NCBI GenBank assembly: GCA_030549775.1 | Contig: CM060171.1 | Coordinates: 875,501-939,500 of the forward strand | Reading direction: 5' to 3' | Length of the DNA stretch: 64,000 nucleotides | Source: Tamarix chinensis | Taxonomy: Eukaryota; Streptophyta; Magnoliopsida; Caryophyllales; Tamaricaceae | The notes under the pieces: generated by a model | Database searches by the model: none | Told to the model about the DNA's origin: nothing | What the model saw: the letters and a program-made list of their open reading frames with translations, nothing else | Made by a program: the position numbers and the translations under genes | Shown: one piece after another, positions 24,843 to 36,600 of the stretch | How positions within the stretch are numbered: position 1 is the stretch's first letter | How the letters are laid out: each line of letters starts with the position of its first letter

Positions 24843-24888
24843 CACTTAGTACAAGGATGGTAGGAGTAAACCAATCTGGTACTAAGTG
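24843..24888 (+). other. 3'-terminal stem of LTR F
   Basis: CACTTAGTAC (24843-24852) is an exact reverse complement of GTACTAAGTG (24879-24888). The loop is 26 nt, as in unit A. Confidence 0.6.
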
Positions 24889-24987
24889 TAGCAGTAATAT
24901 CCCTAGGATTTACGTTTTGTGATTTCGCTTCGGCTAAACTTTTTCACTAAAACAAAAATTTTCAGTCATAAATTTTGGGGTATTACA

Positions 24988-25137
24988 ATTGCATTCTCAA
25001 ATGATCTCTTGCCAAGTATCTTTTTTTCAGCTATAAGATCCTTTATCTCAAACTTATTCTTCAACATTATTCTCACATTACTAACTTTAGATAAATCTTT
25101 ATTTGCCACTTTTTTTAGCTCCAAGCATGTCGTTGAC
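24988..25137 (-). pseudogene. Ty1/copia reverse transcriptase relic, upstream half
   Basis: Minus strand from 25137: VNDMLGAKK, then after a shift KDLSKVSNVRIMLKNKFEI and KDLIAEKKILGKRSF. These match the copia RT region from the catalytic YVDDML motif through the conserved FEMKDLG-AKKILG block. The Tyr of YVDD is cut off because unit G1 begins exactly there. The sequence continues at 20915 after removal of unit F and one copy of ATTGC. Confidence 0.8.
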
Positions 25138-25781
25138 TGTAACACCTCACTTTTAAAGTCTTTTAATGTGTATTCATATATGTATTTGATTGGATCTAAG
25201 TGCGTTTTATCATGTTTTAGAGGTGTGTTTAAGGTTTGGTAGTGAAAAAGGTTGAACTTCATTTGAGTTTTAGAGGAAAATTGATTTTTAGGGCAACCGA
25301 TCAACTAGTTTGGGGCACCGATTGACTGATTTGCTACTTGAAATAGATTTTTGAAACTAGGCAAATTAATCTACCGATTTGGGGTACAAGTCGACTGGTT
25401 AGATTGAATTAAATTTTTTTAGGGCGTGATTTTAGTTTGAATCTTTTTCCTATAACTTTGAAGCATCATGATTATGTTTTGGGAGGCTTTTTTTATTTAT
25501 CATTTTTATAAATCATTTGAGCATTTCTAACATGTTTTAATGACTTACAAATGAATTTGTGGGGATGGATGAATTTCAAAAAGTCACTTTAATTACCTCA
25601 TCACCATTGTCTTCTTCTTCTTCTTCATAAGGTTTGAGGTTTCAAATTATAAATCCCTTTACCTTCATTATCTACCAAAACTTTTCAGTATTTGCAAGCT
25701 AAAGCCTCCTTTTCTCTATTTCTTTATCTCCTCCTCCTACTGTTGACTTCATCATCGTCATTGTCATCGTCATCGTCATTG

Positions 25782-25839
<58 letters not shown>

Positions 25840-25984
25840 AATCATATAGTTTGAGGTTTCGAATTGTAAACCCTTTTACCCTTCATTTTCTACCAGAATG
25901 TTTCAGTATTTGCAAGCCAAAGCCTCCTTTTTCTCTATTACTTTCTAGCCTCAAAATTTCCCTATTCTTTTCATACTTGCTTTC

Positions 25985-26018
<34 letters not shown>

Positions 26019-26950
26019 GACCCAATTATTGGTTTGGAATATTGATCGATCAGTAGGACTACTACCTCAATGGTTTTAGTCTTGCCTTAGATCCCTCGAC
26101 TAGTTTGGCCAAAACCAACAATTAACAGTTGATTGGTTGAACAGACTACTCGATTGGTTCATAGCCACTATGAAGTTATAACAATGCCTAAACTTATTGA
26201 CCGGTCACCATGATCGATTGATTGGTCTTTGAAACCCATTGACTGGTTTTGGCTAAAACTTCCTTCTTCTTTTTTGTCTATTTCCTTGGATGTGATGTGT
26301 TGAATTTTCTTATACTTGAATGATGAACTGAGATGCTACCATCTATACTTTAACTTGGATTAATATAACTTAAATAATGGCTTAAAGTTGTTAGAAATTG
26401 ATTGTAGGCTAACTAAGTTTGACCTTAACCTAGAACTTTGGCCTTTCTTGTGTTTATGAAATAATTAGATGAGTAAATTGTTAAAAATGGATTTTTTTTC
26501 ATGGATAGTATCTATGTAATGCACCCTAATAGTGGTTAATGGATTTCTAATAACTTATCCCTTGCCCTTAAAATGTGGAACCTTGTAAGTTTCAATGACC
26601 TAGTATGATTATGAGTAAATAACATGGACATATATGATGACCTTTAGTTGACCCTAATTCGACCTTAGCTATAAACCATAACCTTTTCTTGGATATTTAA
26701 ATAAATGGAATAATAATACAAATTAAGGTTAGACTTTAGTTAACCTTCATTTGGACCTTTACCTTTGACCTTAGGGATGGAATTGTAATGTGTTTTTTTT
26801 TTAAATGGATGGTAAGAATATGGTTAAGTAATGAAACCATGACTTTGACCCTAGTTCTAGGCCTTGGCCTATACTTTAAATTATGAATGAAAGGGAGATA
26901 AATGGAAATGAAGTGGTAGCTTAGACACCTATGACTGATATTAATATCAT
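25138..26950 (+). mobile_element. LTR-like unit G1 (plus), 3' end unclear
   Basis: It starts with TGTAACACCTCACTTTTAAAG, the family 5' end, inside the copia relic, preceded by TTGAC. It has a pyrimidine-rich stretch (25600-26030) and a GACC/TTGACC-rich stretch (26640-26790) like C and H. Clusters of CGATCAACTAGTTTGG-like words occur at 25277-25407 and 26040-26245. An end could not be located; the next unit, in reverse orientation, abuts at roughly 26950. Confidence 0.5.
25632..25946 (+). repeat. Direct duplication of about 95 bp flanking a (CAT)n run
   Basis: GTTTGAGGTTTC...TTTGCAAGC-type sequence at 25632-25727 is repeated at 25849-25946, 217 bp later, with few differences. Between them lies CATCGT/CATCAT repeat (25755-25838). 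A (CT)n run follows at 25987-26018. Confidence 0.8.
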
Positions 26951-29949
26951 AGTCTACTCCTACTAGGGACACAAAACCTTGCACATATATTTATCACCTA
27001 TCCATTAGAATTGGATAGTGACCATGAAACATACATGTGAATACTCAAGTACTAGTAATATTAAACAAATACTATAAAAAATTATATATAGCATAAAACA
27101 CAATATAGATGTCACATAAAAACGTGATTATCATTAAACATATGTAAATAAGCATAAATCACAATTATATAGCATGTATATCATTGTAGTTTAATTGAAT
27201 ACTAATATTTCAAAAGCAAACATTGGACTATACTCACCTGCCAATCGAGGTATAGCCAAGGCAACCAAAATATATGAATTGTATTCAACAATACTTAAGG
27301 GTTGTTCAGTTCCATTTCAAAACAATGAACATGCTCTTAGGGGAATGCTTGGGCCTGGACAAGCTCTTTAGGGAATGTTTAGTCCTATCGCCATATTGAT
27401 AGCAACCAATCTTAGTATAACTCTTAAGTTTGTACACCATCTACAGAGTACTTTTGATGTCTATAGAGTAAGGAAGGTACTAAACTATTGTTAATAACCT
27501 TCTTAGTTTTATTGACTACCGGCAAATTAGTCCATAAACTAAAGTGTTTACATATTAGCACATAATGATACCTTAGGTTTTATATTACACCAACCCTTAA
27601 CATCTATAAGTGTTCAATGTTATGTATGTCTGGGGTTTTATATTATACTAACCCTTAATGTCTCTAAGTGTTTAACATATTCACACATAACAAGATAAAA
27701 AATTAAAATAGATTTGTGTGCCTAAAGCTAGCACAAAGCCATGGTCACATATCTCAAAGTACAAAAGGCAATGAGTTAACACAACTTTGTATAAATGTTC
27801 CATTTAAACCTTTGAGAATAATTATTTTAATACCAAAATAAAATTGTATGTCATTTTTATAAAATCAAATTCATCAAGTCATTTTTAGAAAAAATACCTA
27901 TTCATCAAGAAGAAAAAACTATAGGTCAAGGGAAAATCAAATTCAAAGGTCAATGGTAAAAATCATGGTTAATGGTCAAAGTTTTACTATCATTGTGCAC
28001 TACGTCACATATTACCATCTTAGTGTTGATTTGGTCATTTTAAGTCTAATCATGATAATCTTTCATGAATCATACTAATATCATTAGTGAGGCAATTATA
28101 TCAAAATTACCATATTATTAAGATTAATAGGAATAACGTTAAGAATAAGGAAGAAAACATCTTCAATGAATGGTGATGAATATTTTCATGGACGCACATA
28201 AACATATTAAACCAAACTTGATCAAACTTCCATCAATCATAAAATATGTTATATTGATCTAAATGACAACATATTATGAATGAAATTCATCCTAAAAATA
28301 CTAATATATGAGTAAAAATTACCGTAACACATAGAAATCAACTCTATCACAAAAAATAAAATCTGAACCCAATGCTTGGTTTTTGAACCAATGAAAACAA
28401 GTTTGCACACTTGATGGAAAACAATCATAACTTCTGAGATAATGAATAATGTTGAGATCCTAAAGTTGAATTGGAAATAAGACACATAGAGCTTTAATTT
28501 GATACCAAATAGGCCTTATAACTCTTAGCCAATTAAGAAAAAACTTATCTATATTTAATCCAAATTTGCAAGTATGAAAACACTAAATTTCATGCTTCTT
28601 TTACTTAAAACAATGATCAGGCCCCTAATATAAATATGATTAGCATGCTATTAAACTTCATAAAATCATTCTCTATGACTCTAATACATAATAATGCCCA
28701 TAACAAGCCAAAAGATTTATAAAATCACAAAGTTTACCCATATTAAGCTAGATGAAATCATACTTTTTGTAGAGTAAGAATAATCTTACTTAGATTAAAC
28801 AAAACAAACTAAAAAAAAGGAGAGGGAGCTTGCTTAACCTTTAAAAAACTTGAACACACGTATAAAAAATACAATAATAAAAACATTAGATTCAAACCAA
28901 AACCATAAGGTAAAAGAGGAGAAAGAAAAGAAAAGGAAAGGAAAGGAAAGGAAAGGAAAGGAATTAACCAAAATTATGTCATGTACCATGGTTGGAAGCT
29001 TCAAGGTCCTTCCATGGAGGTTGAAGATGGATCAAGAATTGGATAGAGAATGAGGAGAATGACATGGATTGATGTGGGAGAAGTGAAGTTCATACACACA
29101 ATGGCTGAGGTTTAGGGGTTAAGGAACTTGAGGCTGCTTAATCATAGAGTCTTCTTGATTTGTTTCATTAATTGTGGTGGGGACCATGGCTAAGGTGTCA
29201 TGGCTTGCCCAATGGAGTTTGGGCAGCATGGTTTGTGTAAGGAGGAGATTTGAGGGAAAGGATATGCACAATGGAGGTGAGGTGGAATATTTAGAGTGTA
29301 AAGATGACATATTCTTAGAATCTCATGATAAAGATGAAGAAGTTGGTAACTACAAGCAACTCATGTGTGTGATTTGTGGCACCACTTGTGTCTTGGATCA
29401 GAGGGATCAGATTAGTTCTAAGGCAGGTTCAAATGTATATGATTGAATCATAAAAGATTGGGTATGCTTCAAATGCAAAATATTGAGTTTCTAAAGCTTA
29501 TTATGTCTAAAAATAACAATTTTATCTAATAATAATGATAATAATAATAATAAAGATAAAATATTTATAATTCATTTTTAGCCTTAGAATACTAAAATAT
29601 AATAATCCTCATTTTTTTTGTAAATTTAAGATAATCAAAAAGATAATTTTGATGAATAAAATGTGACAAAAGGCTAATTGGAATGAAATATCGTTTTTGG
29701 TCAAAACCTCCGTTTACCATTCTTGATAACGGCTAGAAATCTAAAAAAATTCAAAAAAGTTTCAGTAACGTTAACCTATAAGTTGAATGGTCAAACATGA
29801 CTTAAAAAGTCCCATAAAATAAAGTTGTTGGCGATATACGAATTTTACGAAACACTTTGGAAGTATACCTATTGTTTGAGTTTTGTAATGAATCTTTAAT
29901 TGCTTAATTTTCTATTATGAAATACATTCTGAAAAAGTGGGATATTATA
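26950..29949 (-). mobile_element. LTR-like unit G2 (minus)
   Basis: On the minus strand the unit begins near 29949 with TATAATATCCCACTTTTTCAG, a decayed family 5' end. Its pyrimidine tract is at about 29300-28800 (purine-rich on plus, with GAAAGGAAAGG runs). A TTGACC-rich stretch lies around 27990-27930, and LTR-3'-like sequence at 27500-27000. No coding domain is recognised; open frames at 28249-28485, 28850-29053 and 29174-29446 look spurious. The 3' limit is approximate and no target duplication was found. Confidence 0.45.
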
Positions 29950-30316
29950 ATTTTTATTGGTAATAACCATTACTGAAATTAAAATTAAAATTCATCAAAT
30001 GGGGTCGGGGTATCTCAAACATCCAACAAACTTTCAACGAAACTAGATCAGCTCACGAAGTGCGTGTGGAAATGTTAGCATTATCTTACTATTCAAACCT
30101 TATTATTTTATTACTCAAAGTGATCCACATAAACCTCTTACTACAATCGGACCTTATCAATTATAACTATGGTTTTAAAAATTGAATCTGTCATTAAATT
30201 TATATTATAACTGATTTAGTAATTAGATTATTAATTTAAATTAATCAGATCAGTAATATATATTAAATAAAAAATAAAAAATATATAAAAAAATTAAACT
30301 ACACTTATAGTTTTAC

Positions 30317-30890
30317 CAGGCTCCAACTGTTTTTTTAATTGATTCACTAATTTTTATTGATCTAACCAATTCTTAACCAGTTTTGATTGATTCTAAATTT
30401 CTTAGGACCTGTATATGAAATATATAGTCAGTGACCTAATCGGACAGTTGATTTTTAAAACTATGATTGGAACGGTCTAAAAGGAAAGATAATGGATCGA
30501 GTGGGTTAGATTTAGCGAAATTCATACCTATTTATAATATTTAAATTAAGATCCGTCAAATCTTAAAATACTATATAAAATATATGATCAGCCTCCGGCT
30601 CAATTTTTAATTGATTCATTGGTTTTTAATTTTTACTGGTCTGACCAATTCTTGGTCTGTTTTGATCGGTTCCAAACTTTTTCATATCGGTACGTGAAAT
30701 CTAATCGATAACCTTATATGCTAGCCAATTTACCTATCGGACTAGTGAACTCGATTTAATTTTTAAAAATATGATTAGAATGGTCTAAAAGAAAAGACAG
30801 TGGATTGAGGTCTGGTCGGATTCAACCAAATTCAGACCTATTTATAATATTTAGATTAAGATTAGTCGGGCCTTAAAATTTCATACACAA
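30317..30890. repeat. Two-copy tandem repeat of about 275 bp
   Basis: The first copy (30317-30589) and second (30590-30890) share in order CTCC, TTTAATTGATTCA, CCAATTCTT, GGTCTAAAAG and CCTATTTATAATATTTA, with many substitutions. No coding content. AT-rich DNA from 29950 to 30316 and from 30890 to 32040 shows no gene; a (TA)n run lies at 31193-31216. Confidence 0.65.
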
Positions 30891-32820
30891 ACTTAGATCC
30901 ATTCAATGTAGCAATTAAATATGATCTAAACAGATCTTTAATTTATCTAATTATTTTTATTAAAAAATAATTTATATATACATACTAATATATTTATATT
31001 TTATATAGTTTCATATGCAACTTTTAAAATGTCCTTTAATGTCAAGATAAATATTTTAAAGTAGTTATTTTAATATTTTAAATGATATATTAGTACTTTC
31101 GAAATAAAATACCTTATAAATTACATGTAAAATAAATATACAAAAATAAATTAAAATTACGAATCAATTTATAAAAATTTGAAAAATATACAATATATAT
31201 ATATATATATATATATTGGAATATAATAGTTGGATAAACGGATCCATTTAAATATATATATATACTTACATCCGTCGATAAAAAATTAAAACCAGACACG
31301 CTAAAACAAGGTCGAATCCGAAGTCATTGCCATCTCTGCCGCCTAATCACAGCTTACAGATAAAAAATCAGAAAAACAGCAGTATGCGACTAGAATTAAT
31401 CATCATATACTTTCGTTCAAGCACAATACCTAAAACAGGGACGCCATTACGTTGGGTGAATTCAAACTCTGCCCGACAAACAGGAAGGTGCTTTACGTGG
31501 CCATTAATTGTGCAACAACAATCCCTCCCTTTCGGAGAACAGTTCCAGTTGCAGCCTTTATAGAACCTCACTTTCAGAACTTGCAGGTGAACGGAAACAA
31601 TCACGGACTCGGACGATGCGCATGATGGCTCAAGTAATTTGAATCCCATCAATTATAGAGGGTCGCGACTTGCAAACTTTCAAGCAGCAGGCGTCCCTCA
31701 TTCCCCCCCCCCCTGTTCTGATAATTTGCAGCAGGGGTCCTTGACCGCAGTCGCCTTTGATCAAACTTTCGGACCGATGATCTGTATGAAGTGGGCTAAC
31801 TATCAATTAACTCTGGGCTTTGCAACCCTATCAAGTTTTGAAATGAGCCTGAATTTTTATTACTATTTTTGTATTTTTACAAAATTTTGAAATCATTATT
31901 AACAAAAAAAAAACTCTGAAAATAATCAAAATAATATTATTTGCCGCATAAATTATATAGTTATATTACTTATTTCCCATCGTTACTAGTATTTTTATTA
32001 TAAATACTTGAATAATATATATCTATATATATATACATATATAGATTTAAGATCCTGTACAAACAATATTTTACGTACAAACATGGGAACAATTAATGAC
32101 CGTTGGATCTAAATTAGATCTGACGGTCACAAATTGGCTCCAGGTAAAAAAGAGGTCACGAATGTGAGTCTACCGACCCTCCCGAGACCCATCCAGCCCT
32201 TACCTCTCTACCTCTCTAATCCCGCCCCTGTTCTGTCTCGATCCACACCTCTCTGCCTTCGCACCTAAACCCCCGACACCCCTTCCCAATCGTCTCTCCC
32301 TCTCCATCGCACCCTCTCTCCATCTCTCCATCGCCATTCTTCAACCTTCCTCTACCTCCTCTTGACTTCAATTGCCACTACACTATTCCACCACACAGGG
32401 GACGTGAACAAGCACCACCGGTGGCGTAGCACAACGGCGCGCAACCTGAGTAGGAGCTCCACCGTTGCTGCAGCTAGAACAACCAACGCAACAATCCAGC
32501 GCACAACCTCCACGTCCACCATCTCAGTCTACACCGTCAGTATAATTCCGAACTCTCCCCTCCAATTCATAAGTTTGTTTACCTGATTTGGCTTTTGTTA
32601 AGCCAAATTAGTTGATAGGATTTGTTTTGTAATTGTTGGATGGCAAGCCGTCTCTATCGCGGTCTTAGTTCCCGAGGAGTGGCCGAAGGAGAATTGGTAT
32701 AGCACATCTTCTTCTGCTACTCCTCTTCTTTCTTTCTCCTCGTCCTTCGATCGCCTAATTGATCGGTTGTTGGGTTTTTTTTTATTATTTTCATTCATAT
32801 TTATTTAAGTGAAAGGAAGA

Positions 32821-33000
32821 GGCTAGTCCATCGACCATCCTCTGGTTCAGGAGCTTGTGCATAGGTCTTCGGGGAAGTCGGACGACACCACCGTCGACTA
32901 TGAAGTGGTTCTGTTCGAGCATTTGCTGTGGATGTTGGATAATGCCAATCCTCAGCCTTAGTCATTGGACGAGCTTGTTGAGTTCAACGCTTGTTGGTAG
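32821..33000 (+). pseudogene. Captured gene fragment, interrupted by stops
   Basis: One plus-strand frame reads SIDHPLVQELVHRSSGKSDD and continues with VVLFEHLLWMLDNANPQP, stop, SLDELVEFNACW, stop (32998-33000). Composition and word structure look like a real soluble protein, unlike the repeats around it. I do not recognise the family. The in-frame stops and the TIR element around it suggest a captured, non-functional exon. T-rich sequence before 32820 could be intron remnant. Confidence 0.5.
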
Positions 33001-33650
33001 AGGATGACGACATGCATATCGAAGGCATAAATTTAAGGGTCTGGTATATGTAAATTCTCGAAATCGAAAAAAAAGATAAACCAAAAATTAGTTAATTGAA
33101 AGAAAGACAAAGGATGAGTGGGTGATAGTTGGTTTGATGATCTGGATTTTATGGTGAAAGATGGAGAGTAGCTGGCCTGACCTATTTTCAAATTGCATTC
33201 AGTATCTAAGGAGGTGAGGGAGAGCTAACATTATGGTGAGGGAGAGCCAACATATAATTTTAATGGGCATTAATTTCCTTCTCGGCTTGATCTGTTGTAT
33301 GAGTTGGCTCTTGTTTGTTTTTTCATCCCTTCCTACCGTATATATCAATTGTATATAGTCTATTATCTATTTGATTATAATAAAATGCCGAATAACTTTT
33401 AAAAATTTATATTTGTTGTTGCATTGGTTTGTATAATTATTAATTAAATATCACTCTTTTATATATTCACTTTTTTTTTATTATATAGTTTTTTTTTTAA
33501 AGCTAGCCACCATAGGAGCATGCATATAATACTTTATTTAAGGTAAGCTAAAATAGGATCTTATATCTTAAACCTCACAGATATGATAGATATCATTTTT
33601 AGGCATCAACTTTATTTTTAATCACTTTTAGCTTTAGACATGATGTTGAT

Positions 33651-34720
33651 AAGCTTAGAGGGTTTAGGGTTTAGATGGTTTATAGGGTTTAGGGTTTAGA
33701 GGGTTGTTGGTTCATAGGGTTTATGGTTTATGGTTTAGGGTTTAGGATTTATGACGTTTAAGGTTTAGGGTTTAGGGTTTAGAGGGTTTGGGGTTTAGGG
33801 CTTTCGTTTTAAGGGGTTTAGGGTTTATGATTTAGGGTTTAGATGGTTTAGGGATTAGGCTTTAGGGTTTATGGTGTAGGGTTTAGAGTTTAAAGGGTTT
33901 AGAAGGTTTAGGGTTTAGAGTTTAAAGGGTTTAGGGTTTAGGGTTTAGAGGGTTTAGGGTTTATAAGATTTAGGATTTAGGAGGTTTGGGCTTTAGGGTT
34001 TAGGGTTTAGAGGGTTTGGGGTTTGGGGTTTAGGGTTTAGAGGGTTTAGGGTTTGGGGTTTTGGGTTTATGGTTTAAAGGGTTTGGGGTTTAGGGTTTAG
34101 GGTGTAGGGTTTAGAGGGTTTGGGGTTTTGGGTTTAGGGTTTATAATGTTTATACTGTTTAGGGTTTGGGGTTTAGGGTTTAGGGTTTAGGGTTTAGTGT
34201 TTGGGGTTTAGGGTTTACATGGTTTAGGGTTTAGGGTTTAGGGTTTAGTGTTTGGGGTTTAGGGTTTACATGGTTAGGGTTTAGGGTTTAGAGGGTTTGG
34301 GGTTTAGGGTTTAGGGTTTAGCGGGTTTGGGGTTTAGAGGGTTTAGGGTTTAGGGTTTAGGGTTTATAGGGTTTGGGGTTTAGGGTTTAGAGGGTTTGGG
34401 GTTTATGTTTTAGGGTTTAGAGGGTATGAGGTTTGGGGTTTGGGGTTTAGGGTTCATGGTTTGGGGTTTGGGGGTTTAGGGTTTAGATGGTTTAGGGTTT
34501 AGGGTTTAGAGGGTTTAGGGTTGGGGTTTGGGGTTTAGAGGGTTTAGTGTTTGGGGTTTTTAGGGTTTAGGGTTTAGGGTTTGGGGTTTAGATGGTTTAG
34601 GGTTTATGGTTTAAAGGGTTTAGGGTGTGGGGTTTGGGGTTTAGAGGGTTTAGGGTTTGGGGTTTAGGGTTTAGGGTTTGGGATTTAGGGTTTAGGGTTT
34701 AGAGGGTTTATGGTTTGTAT
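33651..34720 (+). repeat. Degenerate plant telomere-word array (TTTAGGG)n
   Basis: About 1.07 kb composed of TTTAGGG, TTTGGGG, TTTAGAGGG, TTTATGG and similar variants, all in one orientation. Perfect runs rarely exceed four units. It is interstitial, bounded by ordinary AT-rich sequence and enclosed by the inverted repeats of the 32041-34880 element. Confidence 0.9.
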
Positions 34721-34880
34721 AATTTTTGGTTTTAGAGGTTTGGATATTTGGTTTGGATTAGTTTTTTTGGTTTGGTATTAATAAAATCTTGAATGTTGAT
34801 TAAATTTTGATATAATGGATGAGATTGGTTCTTATGTTTGTATATTAGTAAAAGTTTGTATGTGACCCTTCCCCTATATA

Positions 34881-36600
34881 TATATATATATATTAAACAA
34901 ATAAGGATATATAGAGAGGATGAAAATGGTTAATGTTCTATAAATAGAAATTGTAAAAAATTTAGCAGGGCTAAAAATGAATAATGTAAGAAAAGTGCTA
35001 GACACATGGATTAGTTAGAGATGGCTGTTTGGAAAAGTTATTGTATTCGGGTTAGTAGTTTTATTTTGTTCTTTAATGTTTGATAAGTTCGGGGGCAAAA
35101 AAAAACCCCAAGCTTGGCATTTTTGAAACTAAAATCCTTTCCTAGTCATCTCATTATCTAAACATTAGCTAATAATACAGGCTTCAGCTTGTTTCATTTA
35201 ATTCAAATAGGTTATAAAAATATTATTATTTATTTAATCATAATAATTTGTGTCTACCAAAATTTTCATCTTCTTATAACATTGAATCATATCAAACTCA
35301 TATAAGATATTAAGTTACCCAAACATGCTCTAATAGTTTTTATTTGTTTAATTGATTAAATGTTATACATATCATTTCACTGTTTAGCATTATTCTTAGT
35401 GCATCTTGTATTATAGCAAAAAAATAAAATGAACTTCTATATCTTAAATATGTTGCATCTTATGTGAATTCATAACAAATACTCTCTCTGTCTTTAAAAC
35501 GAATTCTGTTTAGGTGAAAAATTTTGTTTTAAAAAAATATTATTAAATTTAATTTTTGATTTATGACACTTCATACTTTTCATTTTATCCCTACTTGTTT
35601 TTTCTTCTTTATGCAATGATTGTCTTATTATTTTTCAATGAATGATATATTTGGTATATTAAAAGTATATTTAATACCTTTTAGAATAGTGTATAAATTT
35701 TAAAATAGTTTCATTTTGAAATCGATAGAGTATTTTATTTTGTCCGATGATTAAGAATGCAAGGTATGATATGAGTATATAAAGGTCTCGGACTCAATGA
35801 TCTCTATTCACCAAGGATGTACACAAATTCAGAATTTGATATATGAAAATTTTGATCCCATATTTTAGACATACGATCTACTTTGTTTCAAAAGGATATT
35901 TTAACTTTAGGATATATGGTTTTTAACAAAGTATCCGTTCTAAGAAATTATATGGATGTTGTTGATTATTTCTATAATATATCATAATATTGATTTGTGT
36001 AGAGTTAAAATTTAAATTTTATTAATATTTGTAATTTAAACTTAAATTATAATATTTTAGTTCTCTTTTTAGATAAAATAAGATGCTCATATGAATGTTA
36101 ATTGACATAAAATATTTATTTTCAAATTTTTATTGTAAAAGTTATTAAATTTGTTAAAATGGTATTTTTATATGAATATAGGATATATTTGATATTTATT
36201 CTATATTTGATGGGAATTAATTTGTATATCCAGTATAAAGGACTTGGCTCATATATCTAATATGATGGATATATATATCTAGTTACAAATACCCCTACTA
36301 TTCACCCACTATTTTTGGTGCACATTTACAAAAGTTGTAAAAATTATACTTGCCATTGAACCAATTCAACTTTCACTATTAGTTCCCTAACCTGACACTT
36401 TGATAAGTTCAATGGATCACTCATATTGTGAATAGCAGGTCAATCATCTGCTTTTACTAGTTTTTATTAGTTTTGCTTGTTTTTTCCAAGTAGTTTTTAT
36501 TAGTTTTGCTTGTTTTTTCCAAGTTCTATGGATATTATACTAATTTATTTTCCCATATTATAAAAATACATTTGTTATTTCAAACTGATCTTTGGTAGAG
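34881..36600. other. AT-rich DNA, no gene seen
   Basis: Highly AT-rich sequence without recognisable open frames or element ends. A short direct duplication GTAGTTTTTATTAGTTTTGC-like is visible at about 36456-36520. Confidence 0.5.

Larger units (their letters stand above)
20916..24987 (+). mobile_element. Complete long LTR-like unit F (solo LTR)
   Basis: The 4072-bp unit begins TAAAATATCCCCAAA (a decayed TGTAATACCCC end), ends AATTTTGGGGTATTACA and is flanked by ATTGC on both sides. It splits a copia RT relic. Order inside: AT-rich start, pyrimidine tract (21190-22180), TATA box (22212-22218), GTT/ATT repeats (22343-22780), exon-like cassette (23002-23063), CCGG repeats (24148-24275), palindromes (24475-24510) and terminal stem (24843-24888). 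No gag-pol is present. It is therefore a solo LTR, or a terminal-repeat-free derivative, related to unit B. Confidence 0.8.
32041..34880 (+). mobile_element. TIR DNA element with gene fragment and TTTAGGG array
   Basis: The left end carries a doublet GTACAAAC-N10-GTACAAAC (32057-32082). The right end carries GTTTGTAT-N10-GTTTGTAT (34836-34861), which is its inverted form with the same 18-bp spacing. CAT(N)2GAAC follows inward on both sides. The flanks are TATATA-rich on both sides, so a target duplication cannot be resolved. The interior holds a C/T-rich stretch (32170-32560), a gene-like fragment (32821-33000) and the telomere-word array (33651-34720). No transposase is seen, so it would be non-autonomous; the gene fragment suggests a Pack-type element. 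Superfamily uncertain (MULE-like is my guess). Confidence 0.55.

Noticed and set aside
31368..31652. 94-codon minus-strand open frame with several cysteines
   Set aside because: No recognisable motif and an overlapping plus-strand frame is open on the same DNA; cannot be supported as a gene.
33651..34720. A true chromosome end
   Set aside because: The array is degenerate and has unrelated sequence and other elements on both sides.
36260..36290. TTACAAATACCCC as the 5' end of LTR H
   Set aside because: Only the CCCC-containing core resembles the family end, the following bases do not match, and the flanking GTTAC differs from ATTAC after the 3' end.
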